Positions 11,700 to 22,389 of a DNA stretch of 64,000 bases are shown piece after piece. Below the pieces are notes generated by a model. That model did no database searches, was not told the origin of the DNA, and saw only the letters and a program-made list of their open reading frames with translations. Each line of letters begins with the position of its first letter. Position 1 is the stretch's first letter. Location of the stretch: assembly GCA_014058105.1 (NCBI GenBank), contig JACGCM010000510.1, forward strand, positions 1,736,001 to 1,800,000, read 5' to 3'. This stretch comes from Kingdonia uniflora (lineage: Eukaryota; Streptophyta; Magnoliopsida; Ranunculales; Circaeasteraceae). The position numbers were made by a program, and so were the translations under genes.

Positions 11700-12990
11700 C
11701 TATGGGAAAATTGGGAATGGCCTGACCTTTTTCTGAATGTTATTGTTCAAACTTGAAATCATGTTCTCCTAAACTGACTGACCATTGCTGCACTCTTCGA
11801 GATTTTTCTTTTTAGAAAAAACTTCCCGGAGTGGGTAGTTCATCATGACTTTGACTGAATGAGCTTGGAAGTAGTGCTTGAGTTTCTGTGAAGTATAAAC
11901 ACGAGTTAGAAGGAGTCTCACGATTTTAGAATACCTTATTTATGTTAGAGTGAGGGTTTTGTTGATGAAATAGATTGGTTTTTTGATCTTGCCCTCAAGT
12001 CGAATGAGGTCCAAGCTGACAATTTTTTTTGTAACTGTGAGGTAGATGATCAGTTCCTCATTGACCACCGGAGTGCTCATCATAAGAGACTTCCCCAGAT
12101 AGGTTTTGAGTTCCTGAAAAGCTGTCTCCCATTTTGCTGTCCATTAATTATCTTCGTTGGGCTGAACCCTTCCTCTTTGATACAACCTTAGAGTAGTAAG
12201 AATAGCCACCGACATAATTATGAACACTTAAAAGAGGAATCGATTGATAACAACAATCTTGCCTATAAGTTTCTATAAGTCCTTCATTGTTTTTGGAGAT
12301 GGCATGTTGGGGAGAACTCGAATTTGATTTGGGTCAGCCTCAATCCCATTCTTGCTGATAAGATATCCAAGGAACTTGCCTGAATGTACTCCAAATTGAC
12401 ATTTATCAGGATTGAGCCACATCCTGTAAGAACGGAGAATGTTGAAAATTGTGAAGAGATCTATGATATGGTCTTTTTATAGTAAGCTCTTGCATAGGAG
12501 ATCATCAATGTAGACTTCAACAAGGTATTTGATTATATCGAGAAGCAGTATCTATCATAGATAAGAGCTCGTGGCTTACTGTTGAATCAAAAATTTGATG
12601 AATGATTGGAAGAGGGAAACTGTCCTTCGGATTGTATTTGTTTAGATCGGTAAAATCTACATAAACTTGGACTTTTTCATTATTCTTTGAAATTGCGACA
12701 ATTTTGAAAATCTAATCCGATTACTTGGCTTCTCGAATGAATCCCACTTTGATCAACTTATCGATCTCAATGTTGACATCATCTCGAAGATGAGGTGAGA
12801 GTGTCACTATTTCAGTTTGACCGTTGTGGCATTGTTATTAATACTTAACTTGTGACATTCCTTGGATGGATCGACCCTTGGCATTTTTTCAAAAGTCCAC
12901 GCAAATATGTCTCGATTCATTCATAAGAAGTGAATGATAGCATCCTTGTTGTGTTGGACCAGCTTAGTACCAATATAAGTACCCCTGCTA
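11700..12990 (-). pseudogene. Element A reverse transcriptase and first RNase H, broken
   Basis: The RT active site 'VEVYIDDLLCKSLL' is read on the minus strand, with YIDD at 12501-12512 intact. Downstream text matches the thumb and connection of Ty3/Gypsy RT and then the first RNase H, seen as short blocks rather than one frame. There are many stops and frame changes. Order and strand agree with gag upstream (above 13560) and integrase downstream (below 10880). Confidence 0.7.
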
Positions 12991-12999
12991 GGTTCATCA

Positions 13000-13520
13000 A
13001 TGTCTATGTACTATATTGGTTCTTCTGTTGAAGGCTAATCAACGATGCGACCAACTTTCTATAATTGCTATGTAGCGTATATGTCGGATGTGTCGAGAAT
13101 GGCAGAAATGGTATTTTCACAAGCTTGGGAAAGATTTTGATTACCTTTGATTTTTCTGATGTCATCGTTGTGTTTGAAGCGAAGTTCTTGATGATAAGTG
13201 GAAGCAATTGTTTCCATGTTGTAGATCCAACAGTGGCCCATAATCCTGAGATAACGAGAATTGGCGTTGATGATGTAAAATATGATGTCGAATGTGGCAG
13301 GACTAGCAATGATAGGTAAGATGATCTTTCCCACTCACCCTTCCTTAGAACCATTAAATCCACTAATATCGATATCGCTTTGAATAACTTGATCGGCCAA
13401 TCCCATCTGGTCGATCATACTCTGAAAGAGAATCTCAATACCGCTACCAATATCAATGATAACCAATGCATCATGATGAGCATGATAACCAATACATCAT
13501 GATGAGAAAACTTGACGTGA
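13000..13520 (-). pseudogene. Element A aspartic protease, broken
   Basis: The minus strand encodes 'ALVIIDIGSGIEILFQSMID' around 13410-13470. The usual active-site DTGS reads DIGS, keeping the catalytic Asp but changing Thr to Ile. Downstream 'GFNGSKEG' resembles the flap region, and the segment 13068-13334 matches 'RYLRIMGHCWIYNMETIAST', the C-terminal part. The protease would cut Gag-Pol. A direct repeat of 'ccaatacatcatgatgag' type at 13460-13510 interrupts the start of this domain, so it looks inactive. Confidence 0.6.
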
Positions 13521-13559
13521 CTGATATCGTAATCCTTGAATAAATTCCCAAGTCGGCGA

Positions 13560-15130
13560 TTGCTCGATTCAGGAAAAAGTTTAGCTTATTTATCTTGAGG
13601 TGTGAGATCGCAGCACTCGGACAATCTTCGTCGCTTGAATCTGTAAGAGTTATTAATCTGATGGATCTCGATCATATTGTTGTGGTACATATGGTACAGG
13701 TATTTCTCCTCAGCTTGATCTTTTTCCTGGACTACTTCGATCTGAGTTTTATAGCTACCATTCTTGTATGATTCCAGATCAACAATATACTCGTGCATTC
13801 TCCCATCTTTGAAAATATATTCTAGCAACCTCTGTAAAGCATAATAGTTGTCAGTTTCATGATGATTTACCTTGTGATGCATGCAGTACGGTTTGCCTTC
13901 AATTGATTCCAGCAGTTGAAATATACAGTAGAACTTGTCTTTTGCTAGAACGGGAAAAATTGATGAGATTCGGACATTTATCTTGGGGAGGACCGGCTTG
14001 GGTAATAAATTGTCCTTCCGAGGTTTACCTGTGTTTGCCTTGGAATGCTTTTGATCACCCTGGTCCTTCTTTGGTTCATTATTTCATTCCGTGTTTGGAC
14101 CTTTAGTGGTTATGATAGATTTAGTAGATTTATGCCTTTCGGTCGTCATCCTTTCTAGGTCGACATATCCGTTGGCCTTGGTAATCATATGCTCCAAGGT
14201 CGCGGGTTTATTTAAGAAGAGATGCTCCTTTACTTTGCAATCGATTTGGAGCGCATTGGTAAAAGCAGTAATAGCTGTTTTCTGATCCAGATTATCAACA
14301 TTTCTTGCAAGCTTTAGAAACTTCTTCACAAATACCTTGAGCTTCTCTCCTTGTGTCTATTTGAGACTAATAAGAGAATATGAATTTTCCTCCTTGTCTT
14401 TATTGTGAGCATAAGTCTTGACGAAATTCTTCTATAGTTGATCAAATATAAGGATAAAACCTTTAGGTAGAGAATGGAACCCACCGTAGCGGTTTTTCTT
14501 GTAGACTTGTTGTGAACAGACAGTATAGAATATGGTTGAGCTTTGAATACAATCCCAAGGAATCTCAGAATTGCTAAATGTGTTCCTTTGGATCGGTGCC
14601 TTTGTATTTCCGTATCTTCGGAGTATGGAAACCTATTGGTACTTCCATATCAAATAACTCCTTGGCAATCAGAATCCCTTGTAACTTGGTGAAATCGTCC
14701 TTACTGCCTAGAGCTTGAGCTTCAATCAACTCTTTGATACGTTGATCCATGTGCTCTTGTGTGGCGTATTGACGTATTGCCTGAGTGCCTTGGCAAGCTG
14801 GTTAAGGATTGTGAGTAGCGGTGCCATCACTTAAGCGCTCATGTACTGGAATCTAGGGTTGAGGTCGTAGTTCTTCCTCTTGACGCTTGCAAGGCCGGAG
14901 ACCCCTGCTGATATCAGACTGAGCTTCTCTGTCCAAATAAATTGAAGGTTAAGGCTCGTGCCGAAGATTTTTGGAAATGGCTTTGTTGGTCACTCCTTGA
15001 GGTCCTAATCTTTCTTGTGCAGAAACTCGAGAGTTTGCTAGCACTTGATCACGATATCTGGTATGGGGAGCCTGTTGAGTATCCTGTAAAGCTTGTAATG
15101 CAGTCTGTATAATTGTCATATGTTCTTCAT
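13560..15130 (-). pseudogene. Element A gag, broken
   Basis: Gag forms the virus-like particle. The best frames are 14084-14329 ('ARNVDNLDQKTAITAFTNAL', then 'LEHMITKANGYVDLE') and 13586-13882, which includes 'ALQRLLEYIFKDGRMHEYI'. These match in order the Gag of element B ('VENLDYVNAALAYSNSLP', 'LEEMLSKVNGYIDLE', 'DLQRSLKMILKVG'). Text near 14640, 'FDMEVPIGFHTPKIRKYKG', matches the start of the conserved Gag core. The N-terminal part to about 15130 is Gln/Arg-rich with stops. Confidence 0.7.
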
Positions 15131-15390
15131 GACTCTTGATGCTGTCAAATGAGCTTGACGCTCTCTTTCGAGCTCTTTGACGTGGAGCTCACGGTCAAGA
15201 GTTAACTGACGCTCGAGCTCATTATACTTCTTTGTCTCGGCATGAAGATTCGCCAGTAGTTTAGCGAGCTACTCCGGTTCTACTGAAAGATTGAGCTGGA
15301 CTCCTATTGTTGATTGTTTAGAAGTGACGGTGGTTGGAAATGGATATTGAAGTGAATGTATGTCTTAGGATATTGTGGAAATGTCTTCTT

Positions 15391-15410
15391 TCCCACAGAT
15401 GGCGCCAAAG
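15391..15410 (-). promoter_or_regulatory. Element A primer binding site
   Basis: Directly inside the LTR, the minus strand reads TTTGGCGCCATCTGTGGG, the usual form of primer site in this kind of Gypsy element. B and C have TTTGGCGTCGTCTGTGC and TTTGGCACTGTCTGTGC at the same place. Confidence 0.7.
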
Positions 15411-15763
15411 TGCTTATCAGATGTTAATATAAAGAAAAAGTTCTAGAGGATATAGGGACTAGAAAAACCAGATTTTCTAGATTCTAACACATAAATTTCT
15501 AGATTCTAAACACCACAAAAGCTTATATTTTAAGATCAAACATTTATAGTTTAAGAGATTACTTGTAATAAGATATCAAACTCAAGCAATAAAAGTTACA
15601 GTTACTAAACCTCAACTAGAGGTCATTGTTTCTTACCAATTCAAATGTTTTCTACGCTAAATTGCCTGTGTCATTTCTTGTATTACACTAATTTTTGTCA
15701 CAGGTACATTTGGTATAAGATTTAATTTCGGGCTATTTCGAGCTACAGAATTAGGCCCTTACA
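15411..15763 (-). repeat. Element A 5' LTR (353 bp)
   Basis: On the plus strand it begins TGCTTATCAG and ends CCCTTACA, giving TG...CA ends. The inner end abuts the primer site at 15391-15410, and the outer end abuts the viral coat sequence at 15764. No second copy was found at the left end of the element, so no target duplication can be checked. Confidence 0.65.
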
Positions 15764-16685
15764 ATTATGGTTTGAATAAGAGAGTAGACAACATCCTTAA
15801 TAGGAATATTACTAGTTCCTTCAATTTTAAGTACTATAAGGATCTCTTGTTTCTGATAAAGAGTGATAACATTATCCCACCAGCCTTTAGGACTTCCTGT
15901 AAAACCATTGGCAATAAATTTTAACACGTTGTTATCATCACTACCAGCAGCCTTACAGATAAAGGCATACATTAGCATTTTATAAATAACTTCATAAATT
16001 TGATATTCAGATAATCCATCTATATTCCATTCATAGATGGTAATTCTATTATATGAATTTTGATTCTGGAAAGAATCTTCTTCAAATAAAAGATCCTGAG
16101 GTGTAGGTCTTTTATAATAAGTTTTCAATTAGGATGGTTCATATTCTATCTTATGAAGGTTGGCCTTAATGGCCTGAATTTGATTATCTGATTCACTATC
16201 AGAGGACTCAGATGTGTTTTCCGATGTAGAGTTCTTATCCAGAGTGTTGACACTAAGCTTTTTAAGTCGGTCAACCAGACGTTCAACAAATTCATAATCC
16301 TGAAAATCTTAAAGCTTAAAGTCATGGACAAGAAGGGTTGGTTTAATATCAGCTTACATGCTAGATGATGTACTTGCTATATTATCAGAAGAATTTTAAC
16401 TACAATTTCTTTAGACTTGATCTTCTATACGATTTAGTTGATTACCAATCATTTGAAGACTTAAATTTTTCCAATTATTATGTTTGATAATAGGATTAAT
16501 ACCAGTTATCTGGTTATTAGGGTGAGTAAAGACGTTAACTTCCAAAGCCTTAGAGTCATGACTTCATTTATTTTAATAGAAAGATTCAGGGGGAGGGTGA
16601 ACAGATTGGACTTCTATGCCATCTTCTTTTACCTATTTCTATGTGAAATCTTCCATATTACTGATAAGGTACTGTTGGTGAGGGT
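15764..16685 (-). pseudogene. Endogenous pararetrovirus coat protein, N-terminal half, broken
   Basis: A 125-codon frame (15751-16128, minus) contains 'SYNRITIYEWNIDGLSEYQI' and 'IANGFTGSPKGWWDNVITLY'. The 'YEWNIDGLSEYQI' and 'GFTG..KGWWDN' blocks are typical of the coat protein of Petuvirus/Florendovirus-like caulimovirids. Upstream (16146-16331) is an acidic Ser/Glu-rich lead. The frame runs through the element A edge at 15763, where viral text ends after 'SLIQTIIV'. The rest of the protein resumes at 5637. On the other side it is cut by element B at 16690. Confidence 0.8.
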
Positions 16686-16690
16686 ACCAT
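16686..16690 (+). repeat. Element B target site duplication, left
   Basis: ACCAT directly precedes the left LTR and is repeated at 28911-28915 after the right LTR. Confidence 0.9.
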
Positions 16691-17446
16691 TGTAGGGGCC
16701 AAATTTTATAGAGGGGAAACTTGTTCTTACACCTCTGGGTTTACTTCATTTTGAGGGATGTGCAAGTATCTACTATAATAACAGACAATATTACTATAAG
16801 AACACACTTGCGTGGAGTCCTTGAATGGGATGCTTCATGACCTCTAGCAAGGATTTTTAAGAGAATTGATATAAATCGAAGGTAGCCGAAAGGTCGAGAA
16901 GTTGAATATTACAGGGTATTCGATGGTAATCTTGCAGGGCTTGCGGGAGAGATTTTCTAACCCCTCCATAGTACCTCTTCCATCCTATTTATAGAATATA
17001 GAAAAAGCTGAGTCACCATGGGAGGTCAAGCTACATGTATATCCTTTGGGGACAATTGACTTATACCCAGAGTCAGTTCTGACACTGTAGCTATCAGTTA
17101 TGAAACCATTGTTATTGGTTCTGATACTGTAGTTACAGGTTCTGACACTGTGGTTGTTGGTTCTGATATTGTAGTTGCTGGTTCTGGCAATGTGGTTATC
17201 GAGTGCCTCGTTCTAATGTTCTATCTGGTGAGTTGGTTGTCTGACGTGTCTAACTTCGACCATGTATGTCTAAGGTCAAAGTATTACTGGTATTGATTTC
17301 TGGCACTGCTAATTAATTTTTGAGTATGGTGGTTAACTTTGACTAGTCTCGGAAGGCTTCGAGGACTTAGTTACATGTCTTATTGGGCTTCGATGTAGCC
17401 TTCGAGTATTCGACTGATGCTGGAAGGCTGCGAGTAGGCCACTACA
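16691..17446 (-). repeat. Element B 3' LTR (left, 756 bp)
   Basis: It begins TGTAGGGGCC and ends GGCCACTACA. On the minus strand it has a TATA motif within 'ttctataaatag' near 16985-16998. A polypurine tract (AAGAGAGAGCGAA, minus strand, 17447-17459) abuts it on the inside, as expected for the 3' LTR. It contains a 24-bp minisatellite at 17074-17205. Confidence 0.9.
17074..17205. repeat. 24-bp minisatellite inside element B LTR
   Basis: Five imperfect copies of a unit like 'ggttctgacactgtagttgt' lie in the left LTR. The right LTR has the matching array at about 28488-28618. Element C LTRs hold only one or two recognisable units. Confidence 0.75.
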
Positions 17447-17627
17447 TTCGCTCTCTCTTAGCAGGGGTCTCGAAAATTAGTGTAGATAGCACGTGCTGAT
17501 AAAACTGGTTAGTCATGGGAAGTTGAAATGTTGACTGTTGAATGTGTGCATTTCTGAGGAAGGTAACTAAGTGTGATAATTAATACGAGTGGGTATTAAG
17601 GGGGAATTAAATGAATCTTAATTCAGG

Positions 17628-17635
17628 TATAAATA
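17628..17635 (+). promoter_or_regulatory. TATA box of small antisense ORF, element B
   Basis: TATAAATA lies 59 bp before the ATG at 17694. The homologous place in element C reads 'ggcataataggggg' on the minus strand. It lies outside the LTR, between the polypurine tract and the small ORF, on the strand opposite to gag-pol. Confidence 0.55.
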
Positions 17636-17693
17636 GGGGGTGTGAGGGGGAGTTTCAGAGTACCTTCATCTTCCGCTCCAAGTAATCAAAGCC

Positions 17694-17981
17694 ATGGACA
17701 CTACACCGAAAATGAGATATCAGAAGAGAGTGAAATCCAGAGAGCGTCGTATACTGGAGAAGGCGCATGAGCTGAAGGAGAAATTCTTTGGGGACCATGG
17801 GTTGGACTGGGATATGCTGGACTTGGTCGAGCTAGAGTCAGAAGAACCAATCTCAGGGATGCCGTATGCCCATTGGTGGAGGGTGCTGCAATGGATAAAC
17901 CCGCTTGCCAGCAATTGGTTCTTCTTCATGAAGAGCTTGGCTAAAGATCTGGTAGACGCAGAGGACCGGGTTGAAGATTAA
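17694..17981 (+). CDS. Small antisense ORF of element B (95 aa), function unknown
   Basis: An uninterrupted ORF starts at an ATG 59 bp downstream of a TATA box and ends in TAA. The protein is highly charged at the N-terminus ('KRVKSRERRILEKAHELKEK'), then 'LDLVELESEEPISGMPYAHW' and 'ASNWFFFMKSLAKDLVDAED'. Element C has a clear relative on its minus strand (46785-47081) with 'RYHKRM', 'DLVELEPREVICGMSYEHWW' and 'YYLLKSLVEDQVD'. The two share start codon, length and most motifs. The ORF is antisense to the element's main transcript and separate from the larger antisense gene. I know no family for it. It is open in B although nearly all other genes there are broken. It could be a real accessory protein or a decayed exon of the longer antisense gene. 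Confidence 0.6.
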   Translation: MDTTPKMRYQKRVKSRERRILEKAHELKEKFFGDHGLDWDMLDLVELESEEPISGMPYAHWWRVLQWINPLASNWFFFMKSLAKDLVDAEDRVED

Positions 17982-18720
17982 GAGGCATGGCTCTGTAAGA
18001 ATTGTCCCATCTATAAATAGGGGGGTTCTTGGACAAGTCGTGGTAGTGGTGGTGGTTTATTGCTATAACTTGTGTCATGTTGTTTGTTCTTCTGTCACTG
18101 TGCTCTTCTTATTATTTGTTGAATTCTCCCTTTGTATGGTCGAGTATTTGCAATGAAACAGTAGTTGATTGAAGTAAAGTATTGTATTTTTAACCAATAT
18201 TATAGATAAATAGACTATAGGCGCGGTTTAGAATATCGAACGTCGATCGTAAGTAACGAATGCGAATAAGAATGGTAAGAAACTGGAGTTAAGTAATATA
18301 ATTTGAAAAATACTGATCGATTGTCAAAGTAGGATATAAATGATGGTGTGGAAAAGGGCTTGTAAATGTCTATTGTCGAAGGCATAGATGCTTCGACTAC
18401 AAGGCCTGACAGCCGTCATTGCTGCATTGTCAGAAGGGTACAATTTTTGGGGCAGAGTGCTCTGCAGGTCATCATGGTATTTCTTCAGATTACGGGGAAA
18501 AGTTGAAAGTGACACGTAGGTTTGAGTTGACGGCTTCGGGCAGGGTACTAGAAGGTTCGAGAGATTATAAAAAAATAATAAATATGAGTGTATGATACGT
18601 ACGTGGGAGTAGTTGAGGGTAGTATTGTCAATACACGTCTTAACCTAAAAATGATGGGGAGTAGAGGAGTGGTAATGATGGTGAGTGAGGAAACTGAGGC
18701 GGTTTTATTTTTAGGAGGTG
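17982..18720. other. Spacer between the two antisense units of element B
   Basis: No coding sequence is recognised. A 'tataaatagggggttcttgg' motif at about 18012-18030 matches 'gaaaataaggggttctcta' on the minus strand in element C (45451-45487 region). This shows that the two elements are homologous here too. Confidence 0.5.
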
Positions 18721-18730
18721 GTATTTAAAG
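18721..18730 (+). promoter_or_regulatory. Conserved TATA-like motif of large antisense gene, element B
   Basis: GTATTTAAAG is followed by 'aggtgaagg'. The same block, 'gtatttaaagaggggag', is on the minus strand of element C at about 44728-44739. In both, the distance to the first donor splice site is about 155-165 bp, which supports a conserved promoter and first exon. Confidence 0.6.
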
Positions 18731-18885
18731 AGGTGAAGGCGAAATGAACTTTTCCTAATTACTCAATCATAGAGAAAAATAGAGGAGGTGGAGAGGAAAA
18801 CACATACTCCATTATTGCGGTAGAGCTTATTAAAGAGGAGAGTAGGGCACTTTGCTGTTGCTGAGAGATCTGATCATTCGAATAG

Positions 18886-19207
18886 GTATGTCTTCTGACT
18901 TCTTGTAAAAGGTATGCGTTATGTATTTCTGCTATGCCATTTCATCTTTTGTATCTGTGTGTTGTTGCTATTGTGGGGTAGGTACTGCCAGGGTTTTGTT
19001 TGTATTGGTAAGACCAAGGAATGGGAGGTAACTCATATGGCTGGTGGTCTGGCCTATTAGGGAATTGGGGATATTAAGGGGGTGATTGGGGTTGTAGTTG
19101 AATATTCGACTGTGGGTTGGGCGAGTTAAGAGAAGGTAGAACAAAATATGATAACGAAGCGTGATAGTCGAGTATATCGATCTAATTGCGTACCTCTTCT
19201 TCTGTAG
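18886..19207 (+). other. 5'-UTR intron of element B antisense gene
   Basis: The donor is 'aatag|gtatgt' and the acceptor 'cttcttctgtag|ggtata', seven bases before the ATG. Element C has 'aacag|gtatga' and an identical acceptor context at 44282-44575 on the minus strand. Confidence 0.6.
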
Positions 19208-20081
19208 GGTATAATGTATACCCGTCAACCTTCGAGGGTGAGGCTGATAGATAAGGTGGTCAAAGTAAATGAGCCGAGTGCATCTGGTCAAAACTTAGGG
19301 GGTGAGAGTAGTGACGGATAAGTGTTAGAAATTGTAATAGACGTACCATTAGTAGTGGTAGTTCCAGATGATAGGACTTTGAGTGGGAGCCGTTGTAGGG
19401 CCCGAGTAATCGGGGAGAATGGCAAGGATGAGATAGAATAAGGGGAGGATAGGGGGAGTGAAGGTAATGTCGAGCCTTCGGGCGATGAGAGGGAGGAAGG
19501 AGAAGGGGAAGGGGAGCGAAGTAAGGATAGTGAGGGTTCAGACGGTTCAAGGATAGCGGCAAGATCAATTTCGGCTCAGGGGAGGGCGAGGCTAGATCGA
19601 TTCATAGCAAAGCATGAGTTGTCAAAGGTGGGTGTTGAGTTGATGCCAGTAGGGGCCAAATTCACATTCAAGGATATTCCTCGGGAGGGATTCATGGCTT
19701 TCAGGGGTCAGATTTGGTTAGAGATTCAACTGCCCCTTCGAAAGTTGGTAAAAGAGGTGTTGAACTACTGGGATGTGGCTCCATGCCAGATGAATGGTAA
19801 CTTCTACGAGATGATGAGGGTTGTCGAGGGGATGAATATTGAGTTAAAGCGTGAAAAGAGGGAGTTGATCAAGTGGTTTGATATTGTATCGTTCTACACG
19901 AGGAAAGCCAATAAAAAGGCAGATATTTACCATATCCAATGTCATGCAGATAAACTGTGGCTATTCGATCTATTTTCGACAGGTCGAGGGTGGGATAAGG
20001 ATTTAGTGGTAGTAATGGGTAATTATGAGAATGCAGAGAGGGAAGAAGAGTATAGGTTACGACACAGGGTGTATAATCTAA

Positions 20082-20156
20082 GTAAGTTGACTGTCAAAGG
20101 CTCTTGGTTGAGAGGTTTGAATAGTTTATCTAAACTTGTCTTTTGTTGCTTTACAG
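20082..20156 (+). other. Second intron of element B antisense gene
   Basis: GTAAGT donor at 20082 and TTTACAG acceptor ending at 20156. The intron is 75 bp with no in-frame stop, so the frame can be read either spliced or unspliced. Positional equivalents exist in A and C. Confidence 0.6.
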
Positions 20157-20711
20157 AACCCAGTCCCAAAACTTTGACAAATCCGAAGAGGTATATTGAC
20201 GAACTGATCAACTTTGATGAGGAGTGGGTAAACTGCGTCTTCAGGAAGTTGGGTATTGTGAGGAAGAGGCAGAAGAAGACAAGTACATTGCTTTGAAACG
20301 AACCTGTTGTTGCTAGACCAATAAAGAAGATAAGAGAAGAAGGAGCTTTGACAGAGGCCGAAGGGATGGAGAAGACAAGGTTGGTTCGCAAGTCAAACTA
20401 TGTTCTGAGGGCAACAAAGAGTTTCAGGGACCGTGCGGCCGAGTGGGTCTGAGGTAGTTCCCGAGGTGTAGAGGCAGACTAACAAGGGCAAGGGAAAGGC
20501 CATTCCCGAACTTTTAAAAGTCTAACAGACAAAGACTACTCAGGGTAAGAGGCCTTATAAACTGGGGGCTGATGATACAGGCGATGTAGACGGGGCGTAA
20601 TGCAAAGCTAAACTAGAGGAGCAAGCTCGAGCAACTGTTACATCGATGGCAACCCTATGTAGAAATGACCCAGATGAGGCTCGGAAGCTGATGAATAAGG
20701 CTCTGCATCAG

Positions 20712-20788
20712 GTAACTATTTTTTGCGATTCTAAAATTCGTTAAAATTTACTATGCTTCGAGAAGTACTAATGGGTTAAGTATTCTAG
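20712..20788 (+). other. Third intron of element B antisense gene
   Basis: The exon ends 'ggctctgcatcag|gtaact' and resumes after 'tattctag' with '..gtgcatgattgggcccaagc'. Element C has 'agctctgcatcag|gtaagt' and resumes with 'ataaatgcatgggcccaagc', so both borders are conserved. Confidence 0.6.
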
Positions 20789-21619
20789 AAGGTGCATGAT
20801 TGGGCCCAAGCTTTTGCTAACAACGAAGCAGCTGAAACAGGCGATAGACAGTCTGAAACTTTCTTGAGGGACCCCGATGTCGCTAAAAAATGAGATTAAT
20901 GTGTAAAAGTGGGAGAAGTTGACTATTAGAGCTAAGTGTGCGAGGGAATTCGAAGCTGAGGTTGTCAATAATTCTCATATTCGAAAGATGTAAGAGTCGA
21001 AGCTAGCGGAAAAGGTAAAGGAATTTGAAGAACAGAGGGTAGCTTTCCAAGCACAATTCGATGAAGAATGCGACACGACCATAACTCTGAAGTAGTTCAT
21101 ATATAGTTTGGGGTATAATCCCTTGACTTTCAAGCGCTTTCCTACGGCCGAAGAGCCTTCTGTTGAAGATGTTGGTCAGACAGGAGGGATGGAAGTGGAT
21201 CCTACTGGGGGAGGGATTGGAGGTGATGTGGAGTCTTCCCTTGTCGAAGAGACTGCTAATGATGTTGTCGTCGAGGGTGTTGCGGATGCTTTTGGACTGA
21301 ACCCTTCTGGAGGTGCTGCTGTCAAAGATCCTGTTGGAGAAGTGGGTACGACCACTCCTGTATGAGTGGAATGTTGGTAGAAGGTATGTTTTTGGTGTCT
21401 GGCTGCTGTAACAAACTCTCTCATCTTGTTCTACAATAATGTTTACATTTGATTGAGCTGCTTGTTTGTAGTTGATTTGAATTGCTTGTGTGTACTGAAT
21501 TTGAGTCGCAGTTATATATTGCGCTGAAACTTCTTGGATATATTTGAATTGTCGATATTCTTGTATGCTTATAGCTGTGTATGTGTGTTGAGAAGTATAG
21601 AATGCTCGACTCTGGTGTG

Positions 21620-22370
21620 TTCGACCTAGAAACTTGAAGAGCTTCGGGGTCGCCCCGAGTATCGGTCAAGTCGAATGGTTGGCATGATACTTTTATTTGA
21701 CCGAGTTGAGAAGTGTACTAAACATCGAAGGTCGCACCCGGGTTTATCCGCGGGATTGATCCTGAACGAAGTGTTATGTGGTCACCCCCAATACATCCCC
21801 GAGGGTCCGATCTATAGACCATTCATGCCCCTCTGGTTTACTCGAATTGGAAACTTGAAAAACTTTGAGGTTGCCCCCAAGTACCAGTCAAGTTGATGGG
21901 TGGACGTGATACTTTGGTTTGGCCAGGAAATTCATTGGACTTCGAAGGTCGCTCCCAGGTCTGTCCGCGAGGTTGAGCCTAAGCAAAGCATAATGTGGTC
22001 ACCCCCAATGCATTCCCGAGGGTCCGGTCTGTAGACCATTCATGCCCTCGGGCTTGCTCGAATTGGAAACTTGAAAATCTTTGAGGTTGCCCCCAAGTAT
22101 CAGTCGTGTCGAAGGGTGGACGTGCTACTTAGGTTTGGCTAGAAAATTTATTGGATTTCAAAGGTCACCCCCGAGTCTGTCCATGGGGTTGAGCCTAAGC
22201 GAAACATAATGTGGTCACCCTCAATACATTCCCGAGGGTCTGGTCTGTAGACCATTCATGCCCCTCGGGTTTGCTCGAATTGGAAACTTGAAAAACTTCA
22301 AGGTCTCCCCCAAGTATCAGTCGAGTCGAAGGGTGGACGTGATACTTAGGTTAGACCAAGAAATTTACTG
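21620..22370. repeat. About 215-bp tandem repeat between antisense gene and pol, element B
   Basis: About three and a half copies, marked by 'atgtggtcaccccc' near 21777, 21993 and 22208 and by 'gaccattcatgcccct'. The same repeat, inverted, is at 40970-41850 in element C. The array separates the convergent 3' ends of pol and the antisense gene. Confidence 0.85.
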
Positions 22371-22389
22371 GAAGATAAGACATGAAGCT

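Larger units (their letters stand above)
5638..15763 (-). mobile_element. Element A: Tat-lineage Ty3/Gypsy retrotransposon, left LTR missing
   Basis: The minus strand reads LTR (15411-15763), primer site, gag, protease, RT, RNase H, second RNase H and integrase down to about 9850. Next come a short tandem-repeat block and a long coding region on the opposite strand (5960-9334). Extra sequence beyond integrase, an antisense ORF and two RNase H domains are hallmarks of the Tat lineage. The right edge is sharp: TG...CA LTR ends abut viral coat sequence. No matching LTR is visible on the left, where the antisense region meets viral sequence near 5638. I infer a deletion that took the left LTR, the 5' part of the antisense gene and a little viral sequence. 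Confidence 0.8.
18750..21365 (+). pseudogene. Element B large antisense gene (aORF), spliced, partly broken
   Basis: The inferred structure is a 5'-UTR exon to 18885, an intron 18886-19207, and an exon from ATG 19214 to 20081. A 75-bp intron follows (20082-20156), then an exon to 20711, an intron 20712-20788, and a last exon to 21365. The protein has an Arg-rich start, an acidic Glu/Asp/Ser-rich segment, and a conserved block 'SAQGRARLDRFIAKHELSKV' with 'GFMAFRGQ'. Then come 'LWLFDLFSTGRGWDKDL', 'KRYIDELINFDEEWVNCVF' and a coiled-coil-like part near 'ATVTSMATLCRNDPDEARKL'. It ends in a Gly/Val/Asp-rich tail ending 'VGEVGTTTPV'. Stops at 19319, 19438 and near 20294 and 20451 break it. Element C has the same exons, so coding and splicing were once maintained. 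The function is unknown. Confidence 0.65.

Noticed and set aside
13004..13363. 119-aa, 88-aa and 84-aa overlapping ORFs on both strands
   Set aside because: They overlap each other over the broken protease of element A; only the protease frame shows family motifs.
21620..22370. Regular repeats as a CRISPR array or satellite
   Set aside because: The units are about 215 bp, contiguous and without spacers, and lie inside a eukaryotic retroelement; a three-to-four-copy array is not a satellite block.
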